A DNA stretch of 58,406 nucleotides from an uncultured Pseudomonas sp. Its GTDB lineage: Bacteria > Pseudomonadota > Gammaproteobacteria > Pseudomonadales > Pseudomonadaceae. The stretch is taken from positions 1 through 58,406 of the forward strand of contig NZ_CAMPHN010000006.1 in NCBI RefSeq assembly GCF_946885885.1. The letters run 5' to 3'. The notes under the pieces are model-generated. The model saw only the letters and a list, made by a program, of their open reading frames with translations. It was not told where the DNA came from and searched no databases. Positions 44,702 to 52,143 of this stretch are shown here, piece after piece (the stretch's first letter is position 1; every line of letters starts with the position of its first letter). The position numbers and the translations under genes are program-made.

Positions 44702-45902
44702 TGCCCTCGGGCTGATGCTCGGCGCCCTGCGCGGGCACCGCTCGCGCAGCCTGATGTTGCTGTTGGCGATGGCCATCGGGGTGGTCGCGGTGAACCTGTT
44801 GACCGGCCTCGCCGAAGGCGCGCGGCAGTTCGTGATCGGCGAGTTCTCGATGCTCGGGCGCAACACCCTGATCGTGCTGCCGGGACGCAAGGAAACCACC
44901 GGCGGCATGCCGCCGCTCACCGGCCTGGCGACCCGCGACCTGACCTTGGGCGACACCGAAGCGATCGGCCGCTTGCCCAGCGTGCGCCGGGTGGCACCGC
45001 TGCAGGCCGGTCAGGTCGAGGTGAGTGTCGGCAATCGCTCGCGCGAGGCCTTTACCCTGGGCACCAGTCGGGATTTTTTCGCCATTCGGCAGCTCGAGGT
45101 GGGCCAGGGGCAGATATTGCCGGCACTGCCGTTGGACCAGGCCGAGGCGGTCTGCGTGATCGGCATCACCCTCAGGCGCGAGCTGTTCGGTACGGGGCCG
45201 GCATTGGGCGAGTGGCTGCGCGCCGGCGACCGGCGTTTTCGCGTGGTGGGCATCCTCGATGAGCGTGGCGAATCCTTAGGCATGGACTTCGGCGAGATGC
45301 TGATCATCCCGGTGGCCAGCGCTCAGGTGCTGTTCAATCGTGAGGGCTTGTTCCGGGTTTTCGCCGAATTGCGCGGGCCGCATTTTCTCGCCAGCGGTAA
45401 GCGGCAAATTATCGAAACGATCAAGGCCCGTCACGAGGGCAAGGAGGACGTCACCCTGATCAGCCAGGACAGCATGCTCGCCGCCTTCGACGGCATTCTC
45501 GGTGCGCTCGGCCTGGCCCTGGCTGGCATCGCCGCGATCAGCCTGTTGGTGGCCGGCATCCTGATCATGAACGTGACCTGGATCGCGGTGAACCAGCGCA
45601 CCGCCGAAATCGGCTTGCTCAAAGCCCTGGGCGCGCGGCCGGCGCAGGTGCGCTTGTTGTTCGTCGGCGAGGCGGCGCTGCTGGCCCTGGCCGGCGGCCT
45701 GATCGGCCTGGGCTTGAGCGAAGCGCTGCTGTGGCTCGGCCGCCAGCTGTGGCAGATTCCTCTGCAAACCCCGCTTTGGGCACGGGTCGGCTCGTTGCTG
45801 TTGGCCACCCTGGCGGCACTGCTATTCGCCTGGCTACCGGCCAGCCAGGCGGCACGCATGGAACCGCTGGCGGCGTTGCGGCCGCCGGGAGCCAGGGCGT
45901 GA
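44688..45902 (+). CDS. FtsX/MacB-type ABC permease 1
   Basis: From the ATG at 44688, inside the end of the ATPase gene, the protein is 404 aa. The N-terminal helix MLLLAMAIGVVAVNLLTGLA is followed by a periplasmic MacB-PCD domain (GRNTLIVLPGRKETTGGMPP, then LPSVRRVAPLQ). Three C-terminal helices include ALAGIAAISLLVAGILIMNV. The TAEIGLLKALGARPAQVRLL motif and the ARMEPLAALRP end are canonical. The in-frame start at 44616 lies deeper in the ATPase gene and was rejected. Confidence 0.93.
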
Positions 45903-45910
45903 GCGGTCAT

Positions 45911-45988
45911 GGTGCGCACGACCTGGGCGGCTCCGCGACACCCTACGGGCTGGGCGCGTTCTTCGGGGTAGGGTGCGTCGCGCGCACC
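45911..45988. repeat. REP-like palindrome between the two permease genes
   Basis: GGTGCGCACGAC (45911-45922) pairs with GTCGCGCGCACC (45977-45988). Inside it, CACCCTAC (45939-45946) pairs with GTAGGGTG (45968-45975). The GTAGGGTGCG core is a common Pseudomonas intergenic palindrome. It fills the 103-base gap between two permease genes of one operon and could form a stable RNA stem. Confidence 0.7.
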
Positions 45989-46005
45989 GATCAGGGGGCG
46001 CTGCC

Positions 46006-47205
46006 ATGATGCGCTGGCAGGATGGCCTGCGGCTGACCGCCACGACCCTTATCAGTCGGCCGTTGCGCAGTCTGTTGACGCTGCTCGGGGTGGCCATCGG
46101 CATCGCCGCGGTGGCCTTGCTCACCGCCATGGGCGAGGGCCTGCGCCTGTATGTACTGGACAACTTTTCGCAGTTCGGTACGCGGATCATTGCCGTGCAT
46201 CCAGGCAAAACCCAGACCGGCGGCCTCGGCGGCATCCTCAGCAGCGTGCGCCCGCTTAGCCTGGCCGATGCCGATGCGCTGGCGCGTCTGCCGCATGTCG
46301 AGGCGGTGGTGCCGATCATTCAGGGCAGCGGCGAAATCCAGTTCGGGGTGCTCGGGCGGCGCAGCGATATCATCGGCAGCGGCCATCAACTGGCCGAAGC
46401 CTGGCGTTTTCGTTTGGCCCTCGGCCAGTTCCTGCCGGCGGCCCGCGACGGCCGCTCGCCGCCTTATGTGGTGCTCGGCCACAAGCTGCGCGAAGAGCTG
46501 TTCGGCGCGGCCAATCCGTTGGGCGAACCGGTGCGGGTCGGCGGCGTGCGCTTTCGGGTGATCGGGGTGATCGAGGAGAAGGGGCAACTGCTCGGCTTCG
46601 ACCTCGACGACATCGCCTATATTCCGGTGGATTGGGCGCAGAGCCTGTTCAACCGCGACGGCCTGATGGAAATCAACGTGATGTTCACCGCGGGCACCGG
46701 ATCAAAGCAGCTGAGCGCACGGATTCGCCAGGTACTGATCGAACGCCATGGCCGCGAGGATTTCAGCCTGACCACCCAGGACGACATGCTCGCCAGCCTC
46801 GACCGCATCCTCGGCACCCTGACCACCGCCGTCGCCGCCCTCGGCGGTATCTCGTTGCTGGTCGGCGCGGTGGGCATTCTCACCATCATGACCACCACGG
46901 TCGGCGAGCGCACTGCGGAGATCGGTTTGCTGCGCGCGATAGGCGCCACGCCGCGGCAGGTGCTGGGGTTGTTTCTCGCCGAGGCGGCGCTGTTGTCCCT
47001 GGCCGGGGGCGTGCTCGGGCTGCTGCTGATGGGGCTGCTGTTGGCGGCGATTCACTTCGGCGTGCCCGGCCTGCCGCTGAGCTTCGCGCCCGCTTTCGTA
47101 CTGATGGCATTGGTGCTGTCGGCGCTTATCGGCCTGCTCGCCGGCATCGCCCCGGCACGCCGCGCGGCGCGTCTGCACCCGGTCGATGCGTTACGCAGCG
47201 AGTAG
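46006..47205 (+). CDS. FtsX/MacB-type ABC permease 2
   Basis: The protein is 399 aa from the ATG at 46006 (a second ATG follows at 46009), with AGGGGG upstream. The layout matches permease 1: RPLRSLLTLLGVAIGIAAVA, a periplasmic domain (GTRIIAVHPGKTQTGG), then GGISLLVGAVGILTIMTTTV, GERTAEIGLLRAIGATPRQV and the ARRAARLHPVDALRSE end. The two permeases probably form a heterodimer with the single ATPase, as in LolCDE-like or macrolide-type exporters. Confidence 0.92.
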   Translation: MMRWQDGLRLTATTLISRPLRSLLTLLGVAIGIAAVALLTAMGEGLRLYVLDNFSQFGTRIIAVHPGKTQTGGLGGILSSVRPLSLADADALARLPHVEAVVPIIQGSGEIQFGVLGRRSDIIGSGHQLAEAWRFRLALGQFLPAARDGRSPPYVVLGHKLREELFGAANPLGEPVRVGGVRFRVIGVIEEKGQLLGFDLDDIAYIPVDWAQSLFNRDGLMEINVMFTAGTGSKQLSARIRQVLIERHGREDFSLTTQDDMLASLDRILGTLTTAVAALGGISLLVGAVGILTIMTTTVGERTAEIGLLRAIGATPRQVLGLFLAEAALLSLAGGVLGLLLMGLLLAAIHFGVPGLPLSFAPAFVLMALVLSALIGLLAGIAPARRAARLHPVDALRSE

Positions 47206-47336
47206 CGTTTCAGCCGCAGTAGAAAGCGCTGGCTGGCGGGGGCAGTTCATCGATTTTTTCGAGGGAAATATGCTTTCCCCGCACGTTGGTCGCTTTGTCA
47301 GGCCAGTGTCGCGGCATCAATGATCTGTCGCTTTTT

Positions 47337-47413
47337 GTGGGAGCGGTCTTGACCGCGAAGCTTTTGCTCACCCCATTCGCGGGCAAGCGGAACACCGCCC
47401 GCCCCTCCCACAC
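47337..47413. repeat. Pair of inverted Pseudomonas REP sequences (BIME-like)
   Basis: GTGGGAGCGGTCTTGACCGC opens the left unit, a close match to the widespread GTGGGAGCGGGCTTGCCCGC REP. The right unit is inverted: TTCGCGGGCAAGC leads to CCCTCCCACAC. The pair lies between the convergent ends of the permease operon and the small gene at 47546. Confidence 0.85.
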
Positions 47414-47504
47414 AAGCCTGGTGTTGAACCGACATTTCATGGTTGTCGCCACACTAGCAGCGAGGCGGTGGTTTCCGCTCGGTTACCTAATCGACTCGCT
47501 GAGG

Positions 47505-47535
47505 CAGGGTGGATGGCTACGCGCTATCCACCCTG
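47505..47535 (-). terminator. Hairpin after the small exported-protein gene
   Basis: CAGGGTGGAT (47505-47514) and ATCCACCCTG (47526-47535) form a perfect 10-bp stem. On the minus strand it follows the stop codon of the 83-aa gene by about 10 bases. No U-run is evident, so it could equally be a REP-type palindrome. Confidence 0.5.
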
Positions 47536-47545
47536 GGCTGGATGG

Positions 47546-47797
47546 CTACTGATCGTAACTGCCCGACCGCTTGCGATGCTGCCGGGGCTCCGACTCGTCA
47601 GGTTCCGGCTGCTGGCCGGCGGCGCTCGGTTGGCGTTCGAGCATTTCCGCGAAGCGTTCGCTGCTGCCGTCGGCGGATTCGTCGTGCTGCGATACCTGCC
47701 GCGCCAACGGGGTTTGATCGAAACCATCCTCGGCCATGGCGGAGCCGCTCAATACCAGGGCCGATGCCATCAATGCGCACTTCAATAGCGTTTTCAT
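47546..47797 (-). CDS. Small exported protein of unknown function
   Basis: The protein is 83 aa with a clean signal peptide (MKTLLKCALMASALVLSGSAMA). The mature part, about 61 residues, is hydrophilic and charged (DGFDQTPLARQVSQHDESAD, then RFAEMLERQ and a basic-Gln-rich end). No family recognised. GGAGGATCC lies before the ATG, a strong ribosome site. It is probably free in the periplasm. Confidence 0.7.
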   Translation of the reverse strand: MKTLLKCALMASALVLSGSAMAEDGFDQTPLARQVSQHDESADGSSERFAEMLERQPSAAGQQPEPDESEPRQHRKRSGSYDQ

Positions 47798-47908
47798 CTT
47801 TGGATCCTCCGAAAATGAAGTCCTACTGCAATGGCATTGATAAGTTTAGTTTTTCACAATCCTCCTGGCGCTTGAGGTGACCGGAGGATCTACATATTTA
47901 TCATTAAA

Positions 47909-47930
47909 AATCAAATACTTGGATTTGATT
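47909..47930. promoter_or_regulatory. Inverted repeat upstream of the small exported-protein gene
   Basis: AATCAAAT (47909-47916) and ATTTGATT (47923-47930) are exact inverted arms with a 6-base spacer in an AT-rich stretch, about 110 bases upstream of the 83-aa gene start. It could be an operator. The bound regulator is unknown. Confidence 0.4.
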
Positions 47931-48061
47931 ATGAGGGTTCTGCCGAATGGTCGCGGATGGCGATGCAATACGCGATGGGTGTAGCGATAAAAAAGGCTCT
48001 GGTACCCGTTATGTGTTGAGTCGTCCCGAACAGCTATGAGGTGCATGAAGAGCGGTAAAAC

Positions 48062-48227
48062 GTAGGGTGGGTTAGGCGCGAACCGGGCTCAGGCAAACAC
48101 CATCAATGCCCAACGCGCCGTAACCCACCATAGCGGTCCACCGATAAACCGCAATGGTGGGTTACGCGGCGCTCGAAATGCGTGGTGCCCTGCCATAACC
48201 CGTCCCAGCGCCGCTAACCCACCCTAC
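48062..48227. repeat. Nested palindromic element with GTAGGGTGGGTTA ends
   Basis: The outer arms GTAGGGTGGGTTAGGCGC and its inverted counterpart ending CTAACCCACCCTAC bound the element. A second inverted pair lies inside it: GTAACCCACCAT (near 48120) and ATGGTGGGTTAC (near 48154), flanking a short AGCGGT/ACCGC stem. This resembles repeated intergenic palindromes of pseudomonads. No gene lies inside it. Confidence 0.75.
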
Positions 48228-48263
48228 AAAAGCTGCGTGCAACAGGTAACTGGGACATAGCCA

Positions 48264-48292
48264 TAAAAAAGCCCGGATGCGTGGTCCGGGCT
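48264..48292 (-). terminator. Rho-independent terminator of the oprD-family gene
   Basis: On the minus strand AGCCCGGA and TCCGGGCT form an 8-bp GC-rich stem with a 7-base loop, followed directly by a run of six U residues. It lies about 60 bases after the porin stop codon. Confidence 0.9.
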
Positions 48293-48350
48293 CAATATGC
48301 TCACCGCCGAAATGGATGCAACAGATCGGCGGTGTAAAGCGGTTGCGGTT

Positions 48351-49601
48351 TTACAACAGCGGCAGGGTGTAGCTGAGGATCAGACGGTTCTCGTCGATGT
48401 CGCGACCGAAGTTGTTGCGCACCATGGCGTTGCGCCATTTCAGGCCCAGGTTCTTCAGCGGTCCGGTCTGGACCACGTAGGCGAGGTCCATATCGCGCTC
48501 CCACTCGCGACCGTCGGATACCCCGTCGCCGCGGTCGATGTTGTCGCCGCTCAGGTAGCGGGTCATAAAGGTCAGGCCGGGGATGCCGATCGAGGCGAAG
48601 TTGAAGTCGTAGCGCGCTTGCCAGGACTTTTCGTCTTTAGCGGCGAAGTTGCCGATCTGCACGTAGTTGACCAGGAACGGATCGGTGCCGCTGACATAGG
48701 CCGCGCCGGTATCGCCGCTCATGCTCTGGTAACCGAGGCCGAAGCTGTGACCGCTGAGGGCGTAGGTGACCATGGCGCCGAAGGCCTTGTTGTCGACATT
48801 GCTGTGACCGTCGTCGGTCGAGCGCGCGTAGCGCAGGTCGGTCTTCAGCGATTGCTTGTCGCCCAGCGGCAGCACGTGTACCAGGTTGAAAGAGTGCTGC
48901 TTATACAGGTCCTCCAGGTTGCTGTAGTAGTAGCCGCCACTGAGGCTATCGCTGAATTTGTAGGTGCCGCCGGCGAAGACGAACTCGTTGCTCAGGTTGC
49001 CGTCGTCGAAGGCGAAACCGCCGTGGGGGAAGGTGTTCAGGCTGAGGTCTTGATAATCGCCGGAGTTGCGATCGTTGACCTCGTCCAGGTAACCGGCGTC
49101 GAGCGTCAGCCCGGCGATTTCCTTGGAGACCAATTGGCCGCCGCGGAACACCTGCGGCAACAGGCGGCCGTCGCTGGAACCGATGGCCATATTCTTAAGC
49201 TGCAGCGAGCCGACTTTGAGCACGGTCTCGGAGACCTTGGCCTTGGCGGCCAGGCCGAGGTCGCCGTAGTTGTCCTGGGAACCGCCCGATTCGCGGTCGG
49301 GCACCAGCAGGCCGCTGTTGGCGGTACCGTCACCGGAATCCAGTTTGAAGCCGAAGGTGCCCAGGGCGTCGACACCGAAGCCCACGGTGCCCTCGGTGTA
49401 GCCGGACTCCAGGCGCAGCAGGAAGCCCTGGGCCCATTCTTCCTGCTTGGCCTGACCGGCGCCTTCGCGGAAGTCGCGGTTGAAATAGAAGTTACGCGCT
49501 TCGATGCTGGCCGTGCTGTCTTTGATGAATTCAGCCTGAGCCATCAACGACACACCGAGTGTGCCGGCTGCGACAGCCAATGCAAGGGAGGTTTTTTTCA
49601 T
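48351..49601 (-). CDS. OprD-family outer-membrane porin
   Basis: This 416-aa protein has signal peptide MKKTSLALAVAAGTLGVSLM followed by AQA. The mature start FIKDSTASIEARNFYFNRDF is the OprD-family signature. The alternating beta strands typical of an 18-strand barrel run to the terminal LILSYTLPLL. OprD-type channels take up basic amino acids (OccD) or carboxylates (OccK). The neighbouring TRAP transporter for a probable organic acid hints at the second group, but the substrate is not readable. Regulation may involve the leader region at 49743-49860. Confidence 0.94.
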   Translation of the reverse strand: MKKTSLALAVAAGTLGVSLMAQAEFIKDSTASIEARNFYFNRDFREGAGQAKQEEWAQGFLLRLESGYTEGTVGFGVDALGTFGFKLDSGDGTANSGLLVPDRESGGSQDNYGDLGLAAKAKVSETVLKVGSLQLKNMAIGSSDGRLLPQVFRGGQLVSKEIAGLTLDAGYLDEVNDRNSGDYQDLSLNTFPHGGFAFDDGNLSNEFVFAGGTYKFSDSLSGGYYYSNLEDLYKQHSFNLVHVLPLGDKQSLKTDLRYARSTDDGHSNVDNKAFGAMVTYALSGHSFGLGYQSMSGDTGAAYVSGTDPFLVNYVQIGNFAAKDEKSWQARYDFNFASIGIPGLTFMTRYLSGDNIDRGDGVSDGREWERDMDLAYVVQTGPLKNLGLKWRNAMVRNNFGRDIDENRLILSYTLPLL

Positions 49602-50003
49602 TGTGGTTTTCTCCAGTGTTTTTATGGGTGTTGCATCGGCGCGTAATGGCTACGAACCGAATTCGTGGGCGCGCTCCCGCTGCCCTGGCGGTGCGCGAAG
49701 CGGCGCCGGGCGATTGAGATAGCTAGCGGAGCGAGCGATGAACTAGGTCGGCGGACTTCGCCGTAAAGGCATTACCGACAGGCGAGAGGCGAGAGTGCGA
49801 AGCGGATTGGTAAGCGTGAGCGACATGGAAGACCTCGACAGCTTTTGTTGTTATGGCCGGGCCAGGGGCACGGCAGCACACTGCACTGGGGGCGTCACGG
49901 TCCGAAGGACGCGATGCGTTTTACAACCGGCGCCCACCTACGTTTCGCGGGCAAGGCTTCGCCGACCGCGTTGTTCGCGGTGCAGCGAATACCGTTGAGG
50001 GAT
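49602..50003. other. Long leader/intergenic region upstream of the porin gene
   Basis: No full-length gene is supported in about 400 bases. The stretch contains a short minus-strand ORF (49743-49826) preceded by a CA motif. It shows no strong terminator before the TRAP hairpin at 50004. The porin promoter probably lies here. Confidence 0.5.
49743..49826 (-). CDS. Possible 27-codon leader peptide upstream of the porin gene
   Basis: An ATG at 49826, 6 bases after GAGG, opens a 27-codon frame (MSLTLTNPLRTLASRLSVMP, then LRRSPPT). Just upstream on the same strand is AACAACAA, an AAnAAnAA-type Crc/Hfq site, in the same layout as in front of dctQ. It may be a translated leader, a remnant of a lost gene start or chance. 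The porin start lies about 140 bases further on. Confidence 0.3.
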   Translation of the reverse strand: MSLTLTNPLRTLASRLSVMPLRRSPPT

Positions 50004-50030
50004 GCCCCGGCGCGGTGTAGGCGCCGGGGC
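50004..50030 (-). terminator. Strong hairpin after dctM
   Basis: GCCCCGGCGC and GCGCCGGGGC form a perfect 10-bp stem with a 7-base loop, starting about 11 bases after the dctM stop codon on the minus strand. There is no U-run, so the terminator role is probable and not certain. Confidence 0.6.
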
Positions 50031-50040
50031 GTTCGGGGTG

Positions 50041-51417
50041 TTACTTGCCGTATACCTGCTCAGGCAGCCAGGTGATCAGCCCAGGGAACTGGTAGGCGAT
50101 GACCAGCAGGAGAATCTGGATCAGGATGAACGGCACTACGCCTTTGTAGATGGTGCTGGTGGATACCGACGGCGGGGTGACGCCGCGCAGGTAGAACAAG
50201 GCGAAGCCGAACGGTGGGGTGAGGAAGGAGGTTTGCAGGTTGAGGGCGATCATCACCCCGAGCCATACCGGGTCCAGCCCCATGGCCAGCAATACCGGCC
50301 CGACGATCGGCACCACCACGAAGGTGATCTCGATGAAGTCGAGGATAAAGCCGAGCAGGAAGATCACCACCATCACCAGGAAAAAGGCGCCGAGCACGCC
50401 GCCGGGCAACTGGGCGAACACGTCCTCGATCATCGCCTCGCCGCCGAAGCCGCGGAACACCAAGGAGAACAGCGAGGCCCCGATCAGGATCATGAACACC
50501 ATGGCGCTGATTTCGGTGGTGCCGTAGGCCACTTCGCGCAGCTGGGCGAAGTTCAGTTTGCGCTTGTACAGGGCCAGCAGCATGGCGCCCATGGCGCCCA
50601 GCGCCGCCGCTTCGGTCGGCGTGGCGTAACCGGCGAGGATCGAGCCGAGCACCGCGCCGATCAACAGCAGCGGCGGGAACAGCGCGTTGATCAGCTTGTT
50701 CCACTCGATAGGACCGAGTTCTTCCTGGGGCAGGGCCGGTAGCTTCTTCGGTTGGAAGATCGCCACGCCGATGATGTAAAGAATGTACAAGCCGACCAAC
50801 AGCAAGCCCGGAATCAAGGCACCGACGAACAAGTCGCCGACCGAAACGGTCTTCGGCGAGAAGATACCCATCTTCAGCTGCGCCTGCTGATAGGCGCTGG
50901 ACATCACGTCCCCGAGCAGCACCAGGACGATCGACGGCGGAATGATCTGACCCAGGGTGCCGGTCGCCGCCAGGGTGCCGGTGGCGATCGCCGGATCGTA
51001 GCCGCGGCGCAGCATGGTCGGCAGCGCCAGCAGGCCCATGGTCACCACGGTGGCGCCGACGATGCCGGTCGAGGCGGCCAGCAGGGCGCCGACCACGCAC
51101 ACGGAAATCGCCAGGCCGCCGCGCAGGGTGCCGAACAGCCGCGACATGGATTCGAGCAGGTCTTCGGCGACCCGCGACTTCTCCAACATCACGCCCATAA
51201 AGACGAACAGTGGCACCGCCAGCATGGTCTGGTTGTTCATGATGCCGAACAGGCGGTTGGGCAGGGCGCCGAGGTATCCGGCATCGAAGGTACCGGTCAC
51301 GATGCCGATACCGGCGAACACCAAGGACACGCCGCCGAGGGTGAAGGCGACCGGGTAGCCGGCCATCAACGCTGCGCAGATGCAGACGAACAGCAGAATC
51401 GCCATCAACTCAACCAT
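50041..51417 (-). CDS. dctM: TRAP transporter large permease, DctM type
   Basis: This 458-aa protein has about a dozen membrane helices. It shows typical DctM segments: AGYPVAFTLGGVSLVFAGIG, VPLFVFMGVMLEKSRVAEDL, ASTGIVGATVVTMGLLALPT, GTLAATGTLGQIIPPSIVLV and FLTPPFGFALFYLRGV. With DctQ it forms the sodium-coupled membrane part of the transporter. The start overlaps dctQ by 8 bases. The loop near residues 190-240 is longer than in short DctM proteins. Confidence 0.95.
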   Translation of the reverse strand: MVELMAILLFVCICAALMAGYPVAFTLGGVSLVFAGIGIVTGTFDAGYLGALPNRLFGIMNNQTMLAVPLFVFMGVMLEKSRVAEDLLESMSRLFGTLRGGLAISVCVVGALLAASTGIVGATVVTMGLLALPTMLRRGYDPAIATGTLAATGTLGQIIPPSIVLVLLGDVMSSAYQQAQLKMGIFSPKTVSVGDLFVGALIPGLLLVGLYILYIIGVAIFQPKKLPALPQEELGPIEWNKLINALFPPLLLIGAVLGSILAGYATPTEAAALGAMGAMLLALYKRKLNFAQLREVAYGTTEISAMVFMILIGASLFSLVFRGFGGEAMIEDVFAQLPGGVLGAFFLVMVVIFLLGFILDFIEITFVVVPIVGPVLLAMGLDPVWLGVMIALNLQTSFLTPPFGFALFYLRGVTPPSVSTSTIYKGVVPFILIQILLLVIAYQFPGLITWLPEQVYGK

Positions 51418-51955
51418 GCTTCACCTCCGGTGCTGGCAGGCGGCCGGCCATGACGTAAATGGCTTTGATCAAGTCGGCGATGCCTTGCAACACCAGGCTG
51501 ACGACCAACACCAGAATGATGCTCTTCTGCAGGTACACGAACGTCAGGCCGCCCGATTCGCTGGAGGCTTCCAGGGTCGCCCAGGAATTACTCACGTAAT
51601 CCCAACTGGCCCAACCGAGGAACAGGCACACTGGGAGCAGAAACAGCAGGGTACCCACAGCGTCCACCAGGGCTTGCCGGCGACCGCTGAACTTCTGGTA
51701 GAAAATATCCACACGGACATGGCCGTTGCGTTGCAACACCCAGGCCGCCGCGCCCATGAACACCAGTGCGTGGGCATAGAGCACGGCTTCTTGCAGGGCG
51801 GTGGCGCCGATGCCGAAACCGTAGCGCAACACCACCACTATCGAGGTGCCGATTACGAGGAACAGCGTCAGCCAGGCGCAGGCTTTACCCAGCCCGGAAT
51901 TTATCGAGTCGATGATGTGAGCGAGGCTCAGCAAGGGAGGGGAGGATATCGTCAT
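51410..51955 (-). CDS. dctQ: TRAP transporter small permease, DctQ type
   Basis: The protein is 181 aa with four predicted membrane helices (for example CAWLTLFLVIGTSIVVVLRY and ALVDAVGTLLFLLPVCLFLG). The segment LQEAVLYAHALVFMGAAAWV followed by GHVRVDIFY is characteristic of DctQ. It is the first gene of the dctQM pair. The AACAACAAGGA site over its ribosome-binding region suggests Crc/Hfq control. Confidence 0.93.
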   Translation of the reverse strand: MTISSPPLLSLAHIIDSINSGLGKACAWLTLFLVIGTSIVVVLRYGFGIGATALQEAVLYAHALVFMGAAAWVLQRNGHVRVDIFYQKFSGRRQALVDAVGTLLFLLPVCLFLGWASWDYVSNSWATLEASSESGGLTFVYLQKSIILVLVVSLVLQGIADLIKAIYVMAGRLPAPEVKHG

Positions 51956-51961
51956 GGCAGA

Positions 51962-51972
51962 TCCTTGTTGTT
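51962..51972 (-). promoter_or_regulatory. CA motif (Crc/Hfq target) over the dctQ ribosome site
   Basis: On the minus strand AACAACAAGGA ends in the AAGGA ribosome-binding sequence, 7 bases before the dctQ ATG. AACAACAA fits the AAnAAnAA consensus bound by Hfq with Crc in Pseudomonas catabolite repression. Confidence 0.65.
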
Positions 51973-52030
51973 ATGAGCCAAGAAGGCCTGGGATTCTAGG
52001 AGTCGGGTAAAACGCCTCGCAACTCGCAAT

Positions 52031-52044
52031 ACTACGTACGTAGT
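52031..52044. promoter_or_regulatory. Perfect 14-bp palindrome in the dctQ-dctP divergent region
   Basis: ACTACGTACGTAGT reads the same on both strands. It lies about midway between the divergent starts of dctQ (51955) and dctP (52144), where a shared operator would be expected. The regulator is unknown and no regulator gene lies beside the transporter in this window. Confidence 0.5.
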
Positions 52045-52121
52045 CGCTGCGCTTGAGCGATGCTGGTGCCTATGATAGTCAGTATTAGCTGATTGCTGGC
52101 GATCCCAGTGCTCAGACCCTT

Positions 52122-52135
52122 AACAACAACAAGGA
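52122..52135 (+). promoter_or_regulatory. CA motif (Crc/Hfq target) over the dctP ribosome site
   Basis: AACAACAACAAGGA contains the AAnAAnAA consensus and runs directly into AAGGA, 8 bases before the dctP ATG. It mirrors the site in front of dctQ, so both halves of the transporter appear to be under the same translational repression. Confidence 0.7.
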
Positions 52136-52143
52136 ACCATTAC

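Larger units (their letters stand above)
47206..47545. other. Gene-free stretch with REP palindromes
   Basis: No gene is supported in these 340 bases. They hold the REP pair at 47337-47413 and the hairpin at 47505-47535. The part from 47206 to 47336 shows no recognisable structure. Confidence 0.7.
47798..48260. other. AT-rich promoter region followed by palindromic repeats
   Basis: No gene was seen. From 47830 to 47935 the sequence is markedly AT-rich and is the likely promoter region of the minus-strand 83-aa gene. The rest is dominated by the nested palindrome at 48062-48227. Confidence 0.6.

Noticed and set aside
48297..49646. Plus-strand ORF of 449 codons opposite the porin gene
   Set aside because: Antisense to an OprD-family gene with signal peptide, barrel pattern and its own terminator.
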